A stretch of 13,945 nt of DNA from GBS-DC sp037442365 (GTDB lineage: Bacteria; Armatimonadota; Fimbriimonadia; Fimbriimonadales; GBS-DC). Positions within the stretch are counted from its first letter, which is position 1. The number at the start of each line of letters is the position of its first letter. Below the pieces are notes generated by a model. That model made no database searches, was not told the DNA's origin, and was given only the letters and a program-made list of their open reading frames with translations. The stretch spans positions 1 to 13,945 of the forward strand of contig JBBIQK010000064.1 of the NCBI GenBank assembly GCA_037442365.1, written 5' to 3'. Positions 1 to 6,793 of the stretch are shown piece by piece. A program made the translations under genes and the position numbers.

Positions 1-2
1 CT

Positions 3-1364
3 GATTGTCAGGGGAGGCGAAGCTACAAGGCACATCAGGTGGATTTTGGTCGGAGCGAGCGGGTTAGTTATGAGGAAGCGATGACAGGTAGCATTTCAGC
101 AGAGGGCTCTTCAGTGGAGTGTGGCGCTGCGGGGTCGGGCGCTTTTGTTTGCGCGTTTGGAGGTTTGGTTGTTCAGGTACAGCCTGACCCGCTGGGCGTG
201 CGTGCGATTGGAGAGAATGAATATGTGTGGAGTGGAACTACTCCAGCAGAGTTAGAAATAAACGCAGCGGCGAAGGTTCACACCTGGGGATGGGATGGTC
301 CTGACACGGCGTGGTTGGCGAGCGAGGTGTGTTTCAGCACAGACCCAGAGATACCGACGGACTACACCAAGCCAGGTATACAGACGGTGGCGCGGGGTTC
401 GTTGCTGGTGGCACAGAGTCTGGTGGACGAGAATTTGCAAGACGGCTTGGTGTACAGGTCTAAATATTTGCCGCCGAAGAATTCGGATTTTGGGAAGAAG
501 AAGGTTCTGTTTGAGAGCAAGCAGGGGAAGGTGGATTACGCCGATGTGGAGGTGTTTTATCCTGCTGAGGCTGCGAATCACCCACCTGGCGGGCAAGGGT
601 GTAGAGGCAGGTTTGAGTACGATCTACGATCGGGTTTAATTGCTTGTGAGTTTGATGCTCCAGCAGTGGTTCTAAACTGGTTTTACTATTATGTGCAAGC
701 GTATCCTGCTGCTCAAAACCCTGATGTGTGGTACGCTGTAGGAACTGTGCGGACTCAAGAAATGAGCGCGTTAACTTGTCATGGATACGCTCAAAGGCCT
801 GACGGCACGAGATACCGCAAGTCAATAGTATATATTTTTGATACACCTACGAATTATGTTTCCCCATGCAGCGGTCCATTGCCAGTTCCCCTGTTTCGCT
901 GCGTCAACGGTCGTCCCACTTTTCTGCCCAATCGGTGGATGTATGTGAGAGGTATCCACAAGTTTATTGGTGTGTTAGAGCATGAATTGGTTCATAAGCA
1001 AATGTACGAAAATAATCAGCTCTATCCAGAAGGTGCGGCAGATGCAGATGGGGATGGTGTCTTGGGTGAGTGGGAACAGCAAAATGGCTTTGATTCTAGG
1101 ACAGCGTATACCACTGGTTACCCGATACCTGATGCAGAGGCTGTTGCGTATATCATCCAGTACGGAAAGTTACTGGCGGCGTGGGGGTATTGGGAGCGTG
1201 ACTGGGCATCCTGTCCAACCACTGACTGTGAACGCCAAGGGCTTCAACGAGGTGTGCCTTGCTCACCGTTTCCGTGGTTCTTCGGAGACATGAACGGGCA
1301 GAATAGATCTGCAGATCCACCAAGCAACTTAGCCAACTCGCTTCCCGCTTGCTTGGAACCGTAG
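3..1364 (+). CDS. Secreted HExxH zinc metalloprotease-like protein, module A (5' end outside window)
   Basis: The frame is open to the first base. Residues before the GTG at 39 (DCQGRRSYKAHQV) align with the paralogue at 5248 (DCSSRRDYSAKWV), so the gene starts upstream and 39 is not a start. The 453 visible residues hold a conserved N-terminal domain (to about base 590) ending in VFYPAEAANHPPG, then an NWFYYY segment, then the putative catalytic part. HELVH (bases 981-995) is a gluzincin-type zinc motif. It is followed by an Asp-rich calcium-loop-like stretch, DADGDGVLGEWEQQNGFD, resembling bacterial TSP3 repeats. A Glu codon at 1137-1139, kept in the paralogue, is a candidate third zinc ligand. 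Several cysteines suggest an exported protein, but the signal peptide lies outside the window. The HEAT-like gene follows after 11 bases, probably co-transcribed. Protease activity is inferred from the motif only; the family is not one I can name. Confidence 0.72.
   Translation, partial: DCQGRRSYKAHQVDFGRSERVSYEEAMTGSISAEGSSVECGAAGSGAFVCAFGGLVVQVQPDPLGVRAIGENEYVWSGTTPAELEINAAAKVHTWGWDGPDTAWLASEVCFSTDPEIPTDYTKPGIQTVARGSLLVAQSLVDENLQDGLVYRSKYLPPKNSDFGKKKVLFESKQGKVDYADVEVFYPAEAANHPPGGQGCRGRFEYDLRSGLIACEFDAPAVVLNWFYYYVQAYPAAQNPDVWYAVGTVRTQEMSALTCHGYAQRPDGTRYRKSIVYIFDTPTNYVSPCSGPLPVPLFRCVNGRPTFLPNRWMYVRGIHKFIGVLEHELVHKQMYENNQLYPEGAADADGDGVLGEWEQQNGFDSRTAYTTGYPIPDAEAVAYIIQYGKLLAAWGYWERDWASCPTTDCERQGLQRGVPCSPFPWFFGDMNGQNRSADPPSNLANSLPACLEP
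39..590 (+). repeat. Protease N-domain repeat, copy A
   Basis: Aligns without gaps to 5473-6024, with long identical runs such as GAGATACCGACGGACTACAC. It codes for the N-terminal domain of protease A. Similarity falls sharply after HPPG (about base 590), where the C-terminal regions keep only short conserved blocks. Confidence 0.8.
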
Positions 1365-1375
1365 GAGGGATAACT

Positions 1376-2359
1376 ATGAGCAATACACTGAAGTGGATGG
1401 TACTATTGTGGATGTTCACTGCTGCTGGGTTCGTTAGCAATGCACAAGGAGCCGCGCCGAGTATCGATCCGACAAGCGAGGTCTTTTGCGAGCTTGCTCG
1501 TATCCGACAGATTGGGGTGCGTAAAGACCGCGCTCAACTTCAAGTGCTGTTGCACGCGCTGCAAAGAAAGCCAGACTCGAACGCCCTGTTCAGCCTCAAA
1601 GTGGCGATGCCAGCCCCCACAGCGCCGTTCTACTGGCACTGGCAGACTGCTGTCCTGCTGGCGCTCGCTCGGCTGGAGGACGCCCGCAGCCTTCCCGATT
1701 TGATGGCGTTGCGATCGAATCCCGAATGGAAAGACCACCCCTACCTTATCCCAGCAATTGCCCGCATTAAAGCAGGCACCGCGGTGCCGCAGGTGCAAGC
1801 TGCGTCAGACTGGCGGCGCAAAGTCGCGGTGTTCCTGCAAAAGTGTCAGAGTGCGGATGACTCGGAAACGGCGCGGAGCCACCATCAGGCGGTTTGCACC
1901 CGTTTCCTTGCGGAGATGGCATCCGAGGCATACGCGGCAGGTGTACGAGAGGCGTTCCGTGTGCTGAGTGAGGTGGGCATCGACTGGCAATCCGACCCGG
2001 TTGCGAACTGGATTGTCGAGCTAGGTCAGCGCACGGTTCAGGAGCGTGTCGAATGGCTGCTGGCACGCCTGCGCACGGCGACGGCTATCCGGGCGGAGTT
2101 GTACTATGATTTGCAGGTGTTAGCCGACTGTGTGGAGATCGCTGTGAAGCTACTGATTGGCTGGTGGGATGAGTTGAGCCAGCCCGCAGGGTTCAAGACT
2201 GACTCCGCTGCGATAGAGGTACGGCGCGTGCTGTGCCTTCAAGCACTGGCAGCGACAGACAACCCCAGTGCGAAAGCATTTGTTGAGCATCATGCAGAAG
2301 GGCGGCGACTCTTTTTAGTTCAGCTGGGGTGTCCGATAGTGCTCACTACCAACTACTAG
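1376..2359 (+). CDS. Exported HEAT-like repeat protein, module A
   Basis: 327 residues. ATG 1376 is chosen because AGGAGGG (1363-1369) lies just upstream and the N-terminus is then a clean signal peptide (MSNTLKWMVLLWMFTAAGF...). The rest is helical, with HEAT/ARM-like pairs such as ALARLEDARSLPDLMALRSN and a core, EMASEAYAAGVREAFRVL, shared with both paralogues at 6794 and 7848. Such repeats usually act as binding scaffolds; no catalytic motif is visible. The position aligned with the lipobox Cys of the 7848 copy is Phe19, so this copy is probably cleaved by signal peptidase I or stays anchored, rather than being a lipoprotein. It directly follows the metalloprotease, and that pairing recurs in module B. 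A partner, chaperone or inhibitor role for the protease is possible but not shown. Bases 1442-1743 are identical to 7911-8212. Confidence 0.75.
   Translation: MSNTLKWMVLLWMFTAAGFVSNAQGAAPSIDPTSEVFCELARIRQIGVRKDRAQLQVLLHALQRKPDSNALFSLKVAMPAPTAPFYWHWQTAVLLALARLEDARSLPDLMALRSNPEWKDHPYLIPAIARIKAGTAVPQVQAASDWRRKVAVFLQKCQSADDSETARSHHQAVCTRFLAEMASEAYAAGVREAFRVLSEVGIDWQSDPVANWIVELGQRTVQERVEWLLARLRTATAIRAELYYDLQVLADCVEIAVKLLIGWWDELSQPAGFKTDSAAIEVRRVLCLQALAATDNPSAKAFVEHHAEGRRLFLVQLGCPIVLTTNY
1442..1743 (+). repeat. 302-base perfect repeat, copy 1
   Basis: Compared base by base with 7911-8212 (offset 6469), no difference was found. It runs from the end of the signal peptide of the module A HEAT protein through its first repeats. 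The flanks diverge at once: the signal-peptide regions are unrelated in sequence, and the downstream 600 bases differ at roughly one base in ten. Confidence 0.9.
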
Positions 2360-2422
2360 GGCTGCTCTTGCAGGAATACATGAATATCGGGCTGTTCGAG
2401 TGTCTCGCCGCGCCGAGCCTGA

Positions 2423-2787
2423 AGGTGGGGGGCGTCACGGCGTGCCGTATGCTGCCCGAAATTACAGGCACTCGCCCGCGACGCGCACCGTCGCGTTCAG
2501 CGCCATCCGTCGCTGTCGCTGGAGGAAGCGCCTGAAAGCCTCGCGTGCGTGGAGATTGCCGAACAGGTGCAGGGGATGTGGACGGCGAGGCATTTGTGGC
2601 GCAGTTGCCGCCGCGATTGCGGGCGGTGGTGCAGTTGCGCTTGCAGGGCTTTTCGCGGGAGGAGATTGCGCGACAGCTGAGCGTGAAAGCCAGCACTTGG
2701 CGCGGGTATCTGCCCGAGTTGCGGGCGCGTTTTGTGGCGTTTTTCGGGTATGACCCATCGAATCGGGCTTTTGAGTCGTTAACAGAG
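2423..2787 (+). pseudogene. Decayed ECF sigma-factor copy (frameshifted, 5' part lost)
   Basis: Two frames together give a sigma-factor C-terminal half. In the frame of 2423 the codons read RAVCCPKLQALARDAHRR and then LSLEEAPESLACVEIAEQV. This matches WCCHKLRSLAIDARKR and the following linker of the intact sigma protein at 2887. Around 2570-2596 the homology moves to the frame of 2545: FVAQLPPRLRAVVQL, then an HTH (FSREEIARQLSVKAST), ending in RARFVAFFGYDP. That matches region 4 of the intact protein (LPAYLRQV, SYGEIAERLGVSVGT, GRAFFGI). A stop (2420-2422) lies just before the recognisable part, and I see no clear region 2.1-2.2. The second frame stays open into the intact gene, so a long ORF starting at 2545 looks like a fusion, but it is better read as a remnant followed by a separately initiated gene. 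Assembly error is the main alternative. Confidence 0.6.
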
Positions 2788-2886
2788 ATGGAGGGGACAA
2801 ACAGCCCTTCGGTGGAAACTGGAGGCGATAGGAAACCAGCAGGAGTTCCGTTCCATCCGTCGTATCCTCCCCACCGGAGGACAACG

Positions 2887-3576
2887 ATGTCGTCTCCGAT
2901 GCGAACGGAAGAAGAATGGCGCAGGTGGCTTGTGCAAAGAGCGCACGGCTATACTTCCTGCCACGATGAGGCGGACGACCTGGTGCAGGATACTTTGCTG
3001 GCGTACTGGCAGCGGTTCGGCTGTTTGCCGTGGGAGCGCGAGCTGGATGAAGCCGAATATCGGCAGGCGCTTGGCTGGTGCTGCCACAAGTTGCGTTCGC
3101 TGGCGATCGACGCGCGCAAACGAGCATGTAAGCGACAAGAGATAATGATATTAGATGATGTGACGGGTGGTGAATGGCTGGCTGTGGTGAACGATGAAGA
3201 GGCGCTGGTAGAGCGTATCGCATTAGACGAGTTTCTTGCGACTCTGCCCGCGTATTTGCGGCAGGTGGCGGAGCTGTACGAAGCGGGCTACAGTTATGGG
3301 GAGATAGCGGAGCGGCTCGGCGTGTCAGTGGGTACAGTGCAGGGTTATCTGGGTCGGATTGGGGCGTTAGGGCGGGCGTTTTTCGGAATCGCTGGCAACA
3401 AAAGGGCGTCCTGCGTCGTTAATAATAGTGGATGTCCTGAAGCGGGCATCTCAAACCAATTGGAGGAGGAGGAACGGAACGATGAGACGGCAGATGCTGT
3501 GGATGATGGCAGTGAGCGCATCAGTGATAGCGCTGTTGACGATTGTACCGAACCAGGCGATGGGTCAAGAGAATGA
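2887..3576 (+). CDS. ECF-type RNA polymerase sigma factor
   Basis: 229 residues from ATG 2887, chosen because GGAGG (2876-2880) lies six bases upstream and sigma region 2 starts soon after. Region 2 spans about residues 12-82, with DDLVQDTLLAYWQRF (30-44) as the core-binding helix and WCCHKLRSLAIDARKR as the -10-recognition part. Region 4 spans about 118-166 with an HTH in YSYGEIAERLGVSVGTVQGY, for -35 recognition. The expected role is to direct RNA polymerase to a small regulon; envelope or secreted-protein genes are typical for ECF factors, and secreted genes follow here. No anti-sigma with an obvious zinc finger or transmembrane segment is adjacent. The last ~35 residues (after LEEEE) are odd: they overlap the next gene by 95 bases. 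The related tail at 5124-5177 stops right at the next ATG, so this C-terminus may be a read-through extension caused by a small indel in the purine-rich GGAGGAGGAGG run. Confidence 0.85.
   Translation: MSSPMRTEEEWRRWLVQRAHGYTSCHDEADDLVQDTLLAYWQRFGCLPWERELDEAEYRQALGWCCHKLRSLAIDARKRACKRQEIMILDDVTGGEWLAVVNDEEALVERIALDEFLATLPAYLRQVAELYEAGYSYGEIAERLGVSVGTVQGYLGRIGALGRAFFGIAGNKRASCVVNNSGCPEAGISNQLEEEERNDETADAVDDGSERISDSAVDDCTEPGDGSRE
3428..3464 (+). repeat. Sigma C-terminal tail repeat, copy 1
   Basis: Thirty-seven bases match 5122-5158 with five mismatches by eye, all transitions. Here they lie inside the 3' end of the intact sigma gene and encode SGCPEAGISNQLE. Just downstream is the purine-rich ribosome-binding run of the next gene. 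Conservation of the CPEAG reading frame in both copies indicates a coding repeat rather than a regulatory one. Confidence 0.7.
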
Positions 3577-3940
3577 CTTTAATCCAGCAGCACTGATGAC
3601 ACCTGCACCTGGTATACCGCAGAAAAAGGTGTATCAGAATCACATATGTAGGGAGGTTCCCCCAGATGATCACCAGAAGCGACATTATTCAGCCAGATTC
3701 TGTGCTAATGTTGGAGGTGACTGTGGCGGAGAGTGCTATATAGGCGAAATTGTGGAGGAGAGGCTCCGCACTTGTCAGCCGCAGCCGAACTCGAGATGCG
3801 AAGCCACGCTAAATTTCGTCAAGGTCAGAATAGACAAGAAGGCTCCCTGCGTGTTTCACAGAGATGGACGCTGTGATTGTGGTCAGTTCCAACGACCGAA
3901 TCTGCCAGAATTTAAGAGCCTTCCAGCATACACTTGTTAG
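3482..3940 (+). CDS. Small secreted cysteine-rich protein
   Basis: 152 residues from ATG 3482, preceded by a long GGAGGAGGAGG run (from about 3462) that supplies a ribosome-binding site. Residues 1-28 form a signal peptide (MRRQMLWMMAVSASVIALL... ending AMG before Gln). The mature part has ten cysteines, including FCANVGGDCGGECY and PCVFHRDGRCDCG, enough for five disulfides; the last residue is Cys. I do not recognise the family. It overlaps the sigma gene by 95 bases on the same strand and lies 26 bases before the next gene, so the three are probably one transcription unit. It may be a target or partner of the sigma factor; nothing in the sequence proves that. Codon use is less GC-biased than in the genes after 9027. 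Confidence 0.75.
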   Translation: MRRQMLWMMAVSASVIALLTIVPNQAMGQENDFNPAALMTPAPGIPQKKVYQNHICREVPPDDHQKRHYSARFCANVGGDCGGECYIGEIVEERLRTCQPQPNSRCEATLNFVKVRIDKKAPCVFHRDGRCDCGQFQRPNLPEFKSLPAYTC

Positions 3941-3966
3941 AGCCGAATCTCGCGTGGAGGTCTATC

Positions 3967-5106
3967 ATGCTCATCGGTTTGCTGTCACTAAACCTATCGA
4001 TTAGTGTGATATTGTGGAGTGGTGTGTCCTTTGAACGCACTGCTCCACAACCTTCCTATTACGACACTCGCGAGCGTGTTGCTGCCGTTATGAGTTTCGA
4101 GTGGGCGCACAGTCTTCAAGTCAGATATTCCGTGGAAAGAATAAGGGAACTCAATGATTTTGTAACGCGCTATGTCCTCGATCTGGCAGAACGAGCAAAT
4201 GATACATCGCAAGGAATTGTTCCATCGGAAGAAACAATCCCGATCGAGGATGTGTTGAGCAAAGTCCTCATTGATGAGAGTATATCCAATATGGTTTTCG
4301 ATCTTTCCTATCACTATACCATCAAGCGCGCCTCTGACAGAACCTATGTCTATATTCAAGAGCAAGGTATCGACTTAGATGATGCAAAGGTTGTCGATGT
4401 GCCAGCAAAAGAGTCGTATTTACAGAATGACTTGGTGATTGAAATTTATCGAGATACCACGAATGGGCAGATAAGTGGTGTCCACATAGCGCAAGCCGAT
4501 ACTGATGTGCTGGGATTGGGGAGCCCTTTCGGGGCACTTACACCAGAGCTATTAGTTGTTTATGCGGGTGTTTCGCCGTTCCGGTTATACGGGCGAAAAC
4601 CAGAAGACTGGCGGCTCGTTTCGGTTAGCCCAGAAGAGTGGGTTTTTGAATTGCCACGCGAGTCAGGAGATAACTCGTCATTTCAGGCTCCCCATATTCG
4701 GTTCCACCTCGATCGGCGTTATCAGGATGCCTTATCGCGGCTCGAGGTTCGATATGAGGACGGTACTATTTATACTTGGCGCGTGCTAAAGTATAGGCGA
4801 ATAGGCAGTGTATGGTTTCCTGCGGAGGTGGAGTGGATAGTTAAAGGCGATGAGGCGATTCAATCAAAAGCGATACTGCTGAGTGCGCGTCCTACGGATC
4901 TACCTCTCAAGTTAGAGATTCCGAAAGATACGCGCGTGACTGACTATCGTCGCTGTGGTTCTGAGGTCTGGACAGGCATATGGGATGAAGATAAGGTTCA
5001 GTCAACCAAGTGGGGCGAGGAGTTTGAGAAGTTGCTTCAGCCATCCAGCCCGCCTTTGCGTCAGCGTTCTAAAGAGCCGCCCGCCTCGTCCAATCCCAAG
5101 CGGTAA
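3967..5106 (+). CDS. Exported or membrane-anchored protein of unknown function
   Basis: 379 residues from ATG 3967, chosen over the upstream TTG 3934 because GGAGG (3956-3960) sits six bases before it and translation then opens directly with a hydrophobic segment (MLIGLLSLNLSISVILWSGV), a signal peptide or anchor. The body is mixed alpha/beta, with a strand-rich C-terminal half (VRYEDGTIYTWRVLKYRR, then GSVWFPAEVEWIV). That pattern of alternating strands recalls LolA/LppX-like lipoprotein-carrier folds, but only as a faint resemblance. The C-terminus is Pro/Ser/Arg-rich and probably disordered. There is no catalytic motif. It follows the Cys-rich gene after 26 bases. Base composition is the most AT-rich in the window by eye. 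The real homologous part may end before the last ~15 residues, since the sigma-tail remnant begins in another frame at about 5073. Confidence 0.7.
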   Translation: MLIGLLSLNLSISVILWSGVSFERTAPQPSYYDTRERVAAVMSFEWAHSLQVRYSVERIRELNDFVTRYVLDLAERANDTSQGIVPSEETIPIEDVLSKVLIDESISNMVFDLSYHYTIKRASDRTYVYIQEQGIDLDDAKVVDVPAKESYLQNDLVIEIYRDTTNGQISGVHIAQADTDVLGLGSPFGALTPELLVVYAGVSPFRLYGRKPEDWRLVSVSPEEWVFELPRESGDNSSFQAPHIRFHLDRRYQDALSRLEVRYEDGTIYTWRVLKYRRIGSVWFPAEVEWIVKGDEAIQSKAILLSARPTDLPLKLEIPKDTRVTDYRRCGSEVWTGIWDEDKVQSTKWGEEFEKLLQPSSPPLRQRSKEPPASSNPKR

Positions 5107-5177
5107 ACCGCACAGTGGCATGTGAATGTCCTGAAGCGGGCATTCCAGACCAATCGGAAACTGAGGAGGAGCAATGA
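5073..5177 (+). pseudogene. Remnant of a second sigma-factor C-terminal tail
   Basis: Reading the frame of 5124 gives NRTVACECPEAGIPDQSE, then a short Glu run and a TGA at 5175-5177. This matches the intact sigma tail (NKRASC...GCPEAGISNQ and its Glu run, bases 3400-3475). The only substitutions across the 37-base core are transitions, and the reading frame is kept. No region 2 or region 4 homology is visible upstream, where the 379-residue gene occupies another frame. The tail ends in an ATGA overlap with ATG 5174, the coupling expected for sigma factor followed by a partner gene. I read it as the 3' stump of a sigma gene that once led into module B. Confidence 0.55.
5122..5158 (+). repeat. 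Sigma C-terminal tail repeat, copy 2
   Basis: Second copy of the repeat at 3428-3464. Here it encodes ECPEAGIPDQSE and runs on through GAGGAGGAG into the ATGA overlap at 5174-5177. Reading frame and acidic tail are both preserved. Confidence 0.7.
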
Positions 5178-5305
5178 AGGCAATCAGGATTGAACGGACG
5201 GGTGAAAAACAGCTGTTGGTAACTTCCACTCATGGAGAGGATATCCTGTGCACTTACTTACGCGGAATGCGGACCCAACAGCTACCAAGAAGATGGTTGT
5301 TGTAA
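5174..5305 (+). CDS. Short ORF coupled to the sigma tail; possible broken 5' end of protease B
   Basis: Forty-three codons (MKAIRIERTGEKQLLVTSTH... to TAA 5303-5305). ATG 5174 has a strong site, GAGGAGGA (5163-5170), and overlaps the TGA of the sigma-tail remnant. No signal peptide or known motif is seen. Its position matches that of the Cys-rich gene start after the intact sigma gene, so this is probably the original start of whatever followed the sigma factor. It ends inside the 5' part of metalloprotease B in a different frame, which suggests one or more frameshifts. It could equally be a non-functional leader ORF. Confidence 0.3.
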   Translation: MKAIRIERTGEKQLLVTSTHGEDILCTYLRGMRTQQLPRRWLL

Positions 5306-6783
5306 TTCGAGTTCGGCGTCGGCAGAGGCTTCCGCTTCTGTTTCGTCGAGTGCGAGCGCCTTATGTAGCCTACAATACTGAATGCATGGACTGTACTGGA
5401 CCAGATGAGGACAGTGATCCCAGCTGTGACCTGGCGGATTGCAGTAGCAGGCGAGATTACAGTGCGAAGTGGGTGAGTTTTGGTCGGAGCGAGCGAGTTA
5501 GTTATATGGAAGAAATGATAGGTAATATATCGTTAAGGGGTTCTTGGGTGGAGTGTGGCGTGCTGGCGGTGCGCGCCTCTGCTGAGGCGTATGGTGGTTT
5601 GGTTATTCAATCTTCGCCTGATCCGCTGGGTGTGCCCGCGATTGGGGAGAATGAGTATGTGTGGACAAGCACCACCCCAGCAGAATTGAGGATAGACGCA
5701 GCGGCGATGGTTCACACCTGGGGATGGGATGGCGCCGACACGGCGTGGTTGGCGAGCGAGGTGTCGTTTCAAACGGAGCCCGAGATACCGACGGACTACA
5801 CCAAGCCGGGTATCATGACGGTGGCGCGGGGTTCGTTGCTGGTGGCACAGAGTGAGGTGGACGGGAATATGCAGGATGGGTTGGTTTATAAGTCCGACAG
5901 GTTGCCGCCGAAGAATTCGGATTTTGGGAAGAAGCGAGTTCTGTTTGAGAGCAAGCAGGGGAAGGTGGATTATGCGGAGGTGGAGGTGTTCTATCCAGCG
6001 AGGGCGACAAACCATCCTCCTGGAGAGCCGAAAGGTTTCGAGTTGCAGAGCTGTCGACAGATTCGAGAGCTAAATACAACACCGAACTGGTTTTATTACT
6101 ACTGGGATGCCTATGGTAGACATAGCGATGTCTATTATGGGGAAGATGACCTCTACGAAAGTTTGTTTGAAATAAGAGGGCTTACTTGTGAGGAATATGA
6201 ATCGGATACGGGTTGTCGAGTTCGCGGAGTAAAAATCTATATCTATAAAAATGCTTCGCCCTGTGCTGAGGAGTACGAACCTATTCCCTTATATCAGCTT
6301 GTAGAACGAAGATTGGAGAACCCAAGATGTGTTGATGCGCCACAGGCGCCGTACATCACACGAACCGATGAAGTGCTATATGTCTATGGTATACATCGGT
6401 ATATAGCAACTTTAGAGCATGAATTGGCGCACAAGCGCCACCTCTTGACAGGAACGCTGTGTAGGCCTGGACGATACGACCCTTCGCGAGTTGACAACGA
6501 TGAAGACGGCTTGAACGACGAATGGGAACTCCAACACGGTCTACATCCATGTAGTTACAGATCGATAGATCGGGAACTGTTCGATAGAGAAGTTATTGCT
6601 ATTATTGAAGGGTATGGCAAATTACTACGAGCCAAAGACTACTGGAGACAGGACTGGGCAGATTGTGGGTTACAGAGAGGTGAACCAATTTCGCCTTTTC
6701 CATGGAAATACAAGCGCGGTAGTCGGGAATCCAACACCCCTTACTACAGCGATTTGCTGGTTGAGATTCCGACTACAAGGTAA
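5248..6783 (+). CDS. HExxH zinc metalloprotease-like protein, module B
   Basis: 511 residues from GTG 5248, which has GGAGAGG (5234-5240) seven bases upstream; ATG 5293 is another option. From CMDCTGPDEDSDPSC onward the protein is well behaved. A domain nearly identical to protease A follows (bases 5473-6024, no indels by eye), then NWFYYYW, HELAH (6418-6432), the Asp-rich loop DNDEDGLNDEWELQHGLHP, and a conserved Glu (6589-6591) as candidate third zinc ligand, then GYGKLLRAKDYWRQDWADC. The first ~40 residues are Arg-rich (RVRRRQRLPLLFRRVR) with no signal peptide. The frame of 5232 instead reads a Ser/Ala/Cys-rich stretch there (CGPNSYQEDGCC, then SSSASAEASASVSSS). The 5' end is probably frameshifted, so the gene may be inactive or misassembled. 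TAA 6781-6783 is followed within ten bases by the HEAT-like gene. Confidence 0.65.
   Translation: MHLLTRNADPTATKKMVVVIRVRRRQRLPLLFRRVRAPYVAYNTECMDCTGPDEDSDPSCDLADCSSRRDYSAKWVSFGRSERVSYMEEMIGNISLRGSWVECGVLAVRASAEAYGGLVIQSSPDPLGVPAIGENEYVWTSTTPAELRIDAAAMVHTWGWDGADTAWLASEVSFQTEPEIPTDYTKPGIMTVARGSLLVAQSEVDGNMQDGLVYKSDRLPPKNSDFGKKRVLFESKQGKVDYAEVEVFYPARATNHPPGEPKGFELQSCRQIRELNTTPNWFYYYWDAYGRHSDVYYGEDDLYESLFEIRGLTCEEYESDTGCRVRGVKIYIYKNASPCAEEYEPIPLYQLVERRLENPRCVDAPQAPYITRTDEVLYVYGIHRYIATLEHELAHKRHLLTGTLCRPGRYDPSRVDNDEDGLNDEWELQHGLHPCSYRSIDRELFDREVIAIIEGYGKLLRAKDYWRQDWADCGLQRGEPISPFPWKYKRGSRESNTPYYSDLLVEIPTTR
5473..6024 (+). repeat. Protease N-domain repeat, copy B
   Basis: Copy in module B, constant offset of 5434 bases from 39-590. 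It encodes the domain from VSFGRSERVSY to NHPPG. The sequence after 6024 is much less similar to copy A. Confidence 0.8.
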
Positions 6784-6793
6784 GGAGGCTACC

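Noticed and set aside
39..41. GTG 39 as the start of protease A
   Set aside because: Homology with the paralogue continues in frame upstream to the window edge.
2462..3223. Minus-strand ORF of 253 codons
   Set aside because: Antisense to the sigma genes; Pro/Arg/Ser-rich composition of a shadow frame and no domain.
2545..3576. One long ORF as a double-region sigma fusion
   Set aside because: The front part is the second frame of a decayed sigma copy, and a good ribosome site with ATG 2887 starts the intact gene.
3934..3966. TTG 3934 as start of the 379-residue protein
   Set aside because: ATG 3967 has a well-placed GGAGG and opens with the hydrophobic segment.
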